Assembly (NCBI GenBank): GCA_030267565.1
Contig: BRXU01000001.1
Location: 5,766,001 to 5,830,000 of the forward strand
Origin: Pleodorina starrii
Taxonomy: Eukaryota; Chlorophyta; Chlorophyceae; Chlamydomonadales; Volvocaceae
DNA: 64,000 nucleotides
Direction of reading: 5' to 3'
Shown: positions 59,581 to 64,000 of the stretch, piece after piece
How positions within the stretch are numbered: position 1 is the stretch's first letter
How the letters are laid out: every line of letters starts with the position of its first letter
Translations under genes and position numbers: made by a program
The notes under the pieces: model-generated
Databases searched by the model: none
Told to the model about the DNA's origin: nothing
The model's input: the letters and a program-made list of their open reading frames with translations, nothing else

Positions 59581-62500
59581 CTCGCTCTCTCTTTCTCTCG
59601 CTCTCGCTCTCGCTCTCTGCCCGCACTGCGACCTCAGGTCGGCTGAGGTTTCCGGGGACCGTAGAGGGATGTGCGACCATGTGGGTGTGTGTATATGCTC
59701 CTTTGTGAACCTGCGCACGCGCCCCGTCTCTGCCTCTGCGCGGCCCTCCCCTTGTCCCGTGCCATTCGCCTTCCGCCTGTCGTACCGCTCGTGCCGCAGG
59801 TGATGGGCTACCTGTCGTACTGCGACTTCTACCGGCCCCGGTACTTCCTTTTGGAGAACGTACGCAACTTCGTGTGCTATCGGGGTGGCGAGGTGTTTCG
59901 TCTTGTCGTACGGACGCTGCTGGACATGGGGTACCAGGTGGGCAAGGGGGGGAGAGGGAGGGGAGGACAGGCGGGTTTGGAGGGGTATGCACGGGGGCAG
60001 AGTTGGGGTCGTGGGTTGGGAGTCGAGGACCCTGACTGGGTTGTACGACCACGCGGGCGCCTGTTGACTACCTGTCCCCACCGACCGATTCCACCGACCC
60101 GACCCCAATGCCCACCGACCCCCCCCCCACCCGCCAGGTCCGCTTCGGCATCCTGAACGCCGGCCACTTCGGTGCGCCGCAGTCCCGCAAGCGCACCTTC
60201 ATCTGGGCTGCCCTCCCTGGAGAGCTGCTGCCCGACTGGCCCACTCCGCGCCACGTGTTCAGCACCGCGCAGCTGGGAGTGCGCATGCAGCCACCGGGGG
60301 GAGGCGGAGCCGGGCCGGCAGGCAACCCGCCGTCCTTTTACGCGGTGGGGTCGCTCACGACGGCCGCGCCGCTGCGCACGGTGACGGTGCGTGACGCGAT
60401 TTGGGACCTACCGCCCGTGGACAATGACGCCAGGACGTGAGTGACTGTGTGCATGTGTATGTGTATGTGTTTGTTGTGTTACATTATTGTGGCTGATGTG
60501 ATGTGATGTGATGTGATGTGACTCATCGATGCGGTGCGGAAATCTTTGGGTGTACCACAAACCTCTTTTGCAGGGAGGTACTGCCGTACACTGGCGAGCC
60601 GCAAAGCGCCTTCCAGCGGGCCATCCGGGCCCAGGCGGGGTCGGAGCTCCGAGACCACATTGTACGGCAGCTCAACGCAGTCAATCTGGAGCGGTGCAGG
60701 CGAGTGGAGGTTGGAAGGGGTGGGCGGTGGGGGGGGGCCGCGTCAGCCGGGAGGAAGAGCTCGAGTTTGGGTGGGTGGGTGGTTTAGGGGGTTTGACTGT
60801 CGGCGGATGTTGTTTATCTCTGTCCCAACCTTTGTGGTACGGTGGCTTCCTCCGCAGGTGCATCCCCAAGGGCAAACCCGGCGCTGACTGGCGGGAGCTG
60901 CAGAAGATTGTGGAGAGGGACCCCTCCCGGGAGTTCTTCAACGTGAGGGATTGGCTGCCGGGCGTCAGAGTTGGGCGGGTGGTTGGGTGGAGTGGGGGCG
61001 GCGTCGGCTGAGTCGGGAAATCGAAATCCGCCTTCTTATGTTAACGACTTGCCTTCAACTGCTAACCGTCAACCCCCGCAGGGCGAGCCGCTGGTCCCTT
61101 TCTGCCTTCCCCGAACTGCCCACCGCCACAACGGCTGGCGGGGCTTGTACGGCAGGTGTGTGTGTTTTGTGTCTGCTGAGTGTCTCATGAGCGGCTTTTG
61201 AATGGCGTCGTCGAGTCGAGTCTGCGCAGACGCTTCATCCCAGCCCTATCGAAAGTTGCACAATCGGAGCGCACACGGCTTTGCTGCCTTGCTGATGCCT
61301 TTGCAAGTTCATAACCCCCCCGAAATCGGAAACTGGAATTCGGAAAGTGGAAATCACGTACGATGCGTTCCTTACCTCCTTTACGTGCCCCGCGGACGTG
61401 CCCGCGCCCCACAATGCCTTCCGACTGCCCCGTCCTCCGCCCTCTGGCCCCCGGTGCCCCCTCTCTCTCCCCCCTCGGGTGCCCTCTCATCTCCAGACTG
61501 GACCCCGAGGGCCACTTCCCCACCGCCACCACCGACCCCTACCCCATGGGCAAAGTGGGTCAGGTGCTGCACCCCTCACAGGACCGCATCGTCTCTGTGC
61601 GCGAGTGCGCCCGCAGCCAGGTGGGGGGCTGGCTGGGTGGCTGGGCGGGTCGTGTCTGGGTGATGGGTGATGGGTTCGTTGACCCGTGGGTCGGTATTGC
61701 TGTGGGTGTGTCAGTGGCCCCCAGATCTTAGGAAGGGTAGAGCCAGAGGAGCAGCAGCTGGTCTTGATGCTGCGCGGCCCGAGGTGCCCACTGGCTTCCG
61801 GTAGAACCATATCCGCACACATTACCCAAACACGGTAAGCCACAACTCCGGCTCCCTCCCTCCCCCTTCCTCCCTCCCCCTGCAGGGCTTTCCGGACCAC
61901 TTCCAGTTCTACGGTGACGCCTCCCGACGCCACCGCCAGGTAGCCACCACTCGCACAGGCCACGTGCCCAGTGCGCCGGCGGTCATGCGTGGGTGCGCGC
62001 GTGCGGGCTTGTGTGCGTGTGTGTATCATTATTGGGTTAGGCAGACCTGAGCTTCCGGGACATCCGAGATCGTGTGTGCGTGTGTGTGCTTTGCGTCTTT
62101 TGCGCACGTGGACGCGCTCTCGCGGCAGTGCTGCGGAAGGCATATGAAGCGGTGCTGCGAGTACTTAACGTTGTAGGATAATACCTTTCGGCCGCTTTCC
62201 TCTTCGGTCCTGTGTCCCCCTTTTTTGTGTGTGCGTGTGTTGAATACGCGACCGTTACCCAAACCTCCCTCTATTCCCCGCTCCCTCCCTCCCCCGCACG
62301 CAGGTGGGCAACGCCGTGCCGCCGCCGCTGGCCCGTGCGCTGGGTCAGCAACTGCGCCTCGCCCTCAAGGTACGAACATGGTACTGCAATACAGTGGTGA
62401 TTTCGCGTTGGGCGATTGCAGAACTTTCCGGACACGCAGGAGAGTGGGGCCGGGGGGCAATAAGGAAAAGCCGTCGGCTCTGGCGCCTACAGTGCACACG

Positions 62501-62943
62501 TCATGAGCGGTTCCCTCTCCGGAGGGCGAGGGTGGAGGGCGGTGCACTCATCTGAACACCTCACCTCACCGGTCGGCGAACTCGGCGGAAGGGTTCACTG
62601 GGCCGGAATCGGATATGGAGCCCGACCACGAACAGTATGCCACTCCCTTCGCGTTTGCACCTCTCGGGCCCTTAGCTCTACAACGCATGCTCCGCGCACT
62701 CCCCGAGCCGCCTCTCACCCCCTCCGCATCCGTCCCCCTTCTTCCTCACCGCTCCTCCCCGCCCACCACATCGTCTTATCGGACCCCTATCCGCTTCGCG
62801 CCCCATCATCGGCTCAACCACCCCTTCCCGCCCCCTCCCGCCTCCGCCCTCAGGAGCGACGAGCCCGGGACGCCCGGGAGGCGGCCGAGCAGATGCAGGC
62901 GCTGCGGGCCCGCAGGCAGCAGCAGAAGGGCGCGGGGAAGTAG
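44972..62943 (+). CDS. DNMT1: Maintenance DNA (cytosine-5) methyltransferase, plant MET1/DNMT1 type
   Basis: Model of 37 exons, 2165 aa, phases closed: join(44972..45019, 45077..45775, 46088..46206, 46496..46584, 46903..47066, 47593..47781, 48093..48164, 48459..48620, 48748..48930, 49284..49330, 49627..49798, 50135..50224, 50437..50587, 50787..50970, 51423..51597, 51932..52159, 52315..52380, 52570..52824, 53127..53537, 53888..54154, 54518..54664, 54930..55004, 55272..55691, 55986..56120, 56585..56777, 56993..57369, 58365..58481, 59172..59378, 59800..59937, 60138..60436, 60574..60699, 60858..60942, 61082..61155, 61497..61620, 61886..61939, 62304..62369, 62854..62943). A basic/acidic leader (1-250) is followed by two replication-foci-type domains (about 289-460 and 650-850), two BAH domains (about 1030-1306 and 1310-1640) and the catalytic domain. 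The latter has motif [14 protein letters not shown], motif [14 protein letters not shown] with Cys about 1793, motif VI ENVRNF, motif VIII QSRKRTF and motif [15 protein letters not shown]. No CXXC finger is seen, as in plant MET1. Introns 9 and 31 use GC donors. Confidence 0.93.
54889..54912 (+). repeat. Short telomere-like stretch (CTCTAAAACCCTAAAACCCC)
   Basis: About two and a half CCCTAAAA-like units in a DNMT1 intron. CCCTAAAA is the Chlamydomonas-type telomere repeat. It is too short to be more than a chance or relic interstitial telomeric motif, and it precedes a 3' splice site. Confidence 0.3.
55319..55460 (+). other. Acidic low-complexity insert in DNMT1 BAH2 region
   Basis: Exon 23 encodes a long Asp/Glu/Ser run ([16 protein letters not shown]), followed by a basic and then Glu-rich segment to about 55670. 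It interrupts the second BAH domain between GDFLYVPA and the later [10 protein letters not shown] block, so the domain is much longer than usual. Confidence 0.7.
56140..56278 (+). repeat. (CTCC)n microsatellite, about 140 bp
   Basis: A nearly pure polypyrimidine tetranucleotide tract in the intron between exons 24 and 25 of DNMT1. The opposite strand is (GGAG)n. Confidence 0.95.
57455..58163. repeat. 19-bp minisatellite array inside a DNMT1 intron
   Basis: About 37 units of the same CCCATGGGCCCAGCCTCGA 19-mer that borders the 14-bp satellite at 9793-20678, more degenerate here (GGGTCCAG, GGCACAG and GAGCCCAG forms). It fills most of the 995-bp intron between the exon encoding motif I and the next catalytic exon. 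Confidence 0.95.
58549..59057. mobile_element. AT-rich MITE inside a DNMT1 intron
   Basis: Inverted ends CCGTACTGACGCTTATGTTT (left) and, read inverted, CCGTACTGACGCTAATGTTT (right) are flanked on both sides by TA. The 509-bp body is AT-rich with repeated CTTTTTAG/TTTTTAG motifs and has no open frame. A TA target duplication with 12 or more bp of perfect inverted ends fits a Tc1/mariner-type miniature element. It sits in the 690-bp intron between 58481 and 59172. Confidence 0.75.
59551..59618 (+). repeat. (CT)n microsatellite
   Basis: A run of CT dinucleotides with CG interruptions in a DNMT1 intron. Confidence 0.85.
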
Positions 62944-64000
62944 TGGGGCAGTGACCCAATGGGGGCTGGTGCAGCGGCAAACATAGAAGCAGTGTCAGCA
63001 GCAGCAGTGTCAGCAGTGTCAGCGGGCATGCAAGTGATAAGGCCCACAAGGCCGACAAGTGCAAAGTGCGCTGGTCAGGTGGCACCGTGTGACTTGCTGG
63101 TGTGATTCGACAGACTCGTCAGTCGACGCACGCAGTGGGATGTGAAGTGGGCCCCAAGCGACCAGCTGAGCCACATGGCCACTGCGCCTTAATAACCCGG
63201 TCCCGTATTATTAATCCCGTATTCTTCGTCGGAGGGGGTGATCGACTGTTGCTTTGATGGGTGGTGATGGAGTTTATTTGGCGGGGAAAGTGGTAGGCAG
63301 GCAGTGACGGGCATTCATTTGTGGGTGGCGGGGGAGGCGGGGCGTGCGCAGGGTTGTATAGGCATACCGCTGGCCGTGTGCGTGCGTGTGGTAGGTAGGT
63401 AAGCGTGCCGCATTACCGGTAGAGTATGGTTTGGTTTGCAGGCTGGCAGCGGCGGGAGGGGGAGGGCTGGCGATCTATCCCTATTACTCCGGTTAGAAGC
63501 GCGAATTGTGAAGGCTCACCTTGATCTCCTCTGTCTATTCAAGGATGGTACCGCTGTGACGACTGCCGGGATGTGATTCATTCGCAATGTAAGAGCCCTG
63601 AGAGGTCTGCACGCAACCTGATTGTGAGCCCGGAACTGAGCCACAGACTGAGCCCCGAGCGAGCCAGGCGCCGGGACGGAGTGCTCCCAGCGGCGCTGTT
63701 AATGTGATGTCCCCTGCGTTAGCGCGCAGCGAAGCAGCTCCGTTGTTGCTGCTTGGCTGTACTCGGTTGTACTCGCCCGGCGTCATCAGCGCGCTGAATC
63801 CAAGCACTCATCATTAGGTCGGGCGGGGGGACCTGTTTGAGAGTTTGACCCGGACTGCAATCCCAGGCCCAGACGGTGACACGGAGGGTACTCATCAGGG
63901 GGGATTGGCACCAGGGGAATGATGACTCTGTCGAAAGGACTGGCGGAGCCGCCACTAGTCTACAAGTGCCATGTAAGAGCTGGAGGGAGCTGGCGCCCAC
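62944..64000. other. DNMT1 3' UTR and downstream sequence, no further gene seen
   Basis: The sequence after the DNMT1 stop codon contains only short open frames without recognisable content. Transcription probably ends within it. Confidence 0.5.
63589..63593 (+). terminator. Putative TGTAA polyadenylation signal of DNMT1
   Basis: First TGTAA after the stop codon, implying a 3' UTR of about 650 bp, a length common in volvocine genes. A second TGTAA lies at 63972. Confidence 0.45.

Overview
The window looks like nuclear DNA of a volvocine green alga (Chlamydomonas/Gonium/Volvox relatives). This is inferred from very GC-rich sequence, genes cut into many short exons by GT-AG introns with occasional GC-AG introns, TGTAA-type polyadenylation signals, Ala/Gly/Gln-rich low-complexity protein segments, a plant-type (MET1-like) maintenance DNA methyltransferase and a member of what looks like a volvocine-type MYND-finger family. 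Species cannot be named from sequence alone.

Layout. (1) 432-2918, minus: bifunctional FMN hydrolase/riboflavin kinase, 3' end off the window or unrecognised. (2) 3327-4046: short non-autonomous DNA transposon lying in the divergent promoter interval. (3) 4505-9178, plus: branched-chain 2-oxoacid dehydrogenase E1 beta, 12 exons. (4) 9793-20678: almost 11 kb of satellite, alternating blocks of a 19-bp repeat and a 14-bp repeat. The 14-bp arrays are almost perfectly alternating purine-pyrimidine. (5) 22866-26346, minus: large MYND-type gene with apparent frameshifts. (6) 27228-34138, minus: 12-exon MFS transporter with a huge central loop. (7) 35288-38402: a larger relative of the transposon in (2). 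(8) 39354-44314, minus: membrane-anchored nucleotide-sugar glycosyltransferase-like protein. (9) 44972-62943, plus: 37-exon DNMT1/MET1 cytosine methyltransferase. One of its introns holds about 0.7 kb of the same 19-bp satellite and another holds an AT-rich MITE.

Exon models were built by hand. Splice sites were chosen so that phases agree across each whole gene: BCKDHB 1131 nt, MFS 2868 nt, glycosyltransferase 2304 nt and DNMT1 6498 nt are all multiples of three. Nothing indicates an operon or shared pathway. Riboflavin kinase makes FMN, the precursor of the FAD used by the E3 subunit of the BCKDH complex, but the adjacency of those two genes is probably incidental.

The most notable material is repetitive. 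There is a Z-DNA-prone satellite whose unit variants are nearly all transitions, many at CpG. There is a satellite family shared between an intergenic array and a methyltransferase intron, and a transposon family with dense palindromic subterminal repeats and a frame-conserved short ORF.
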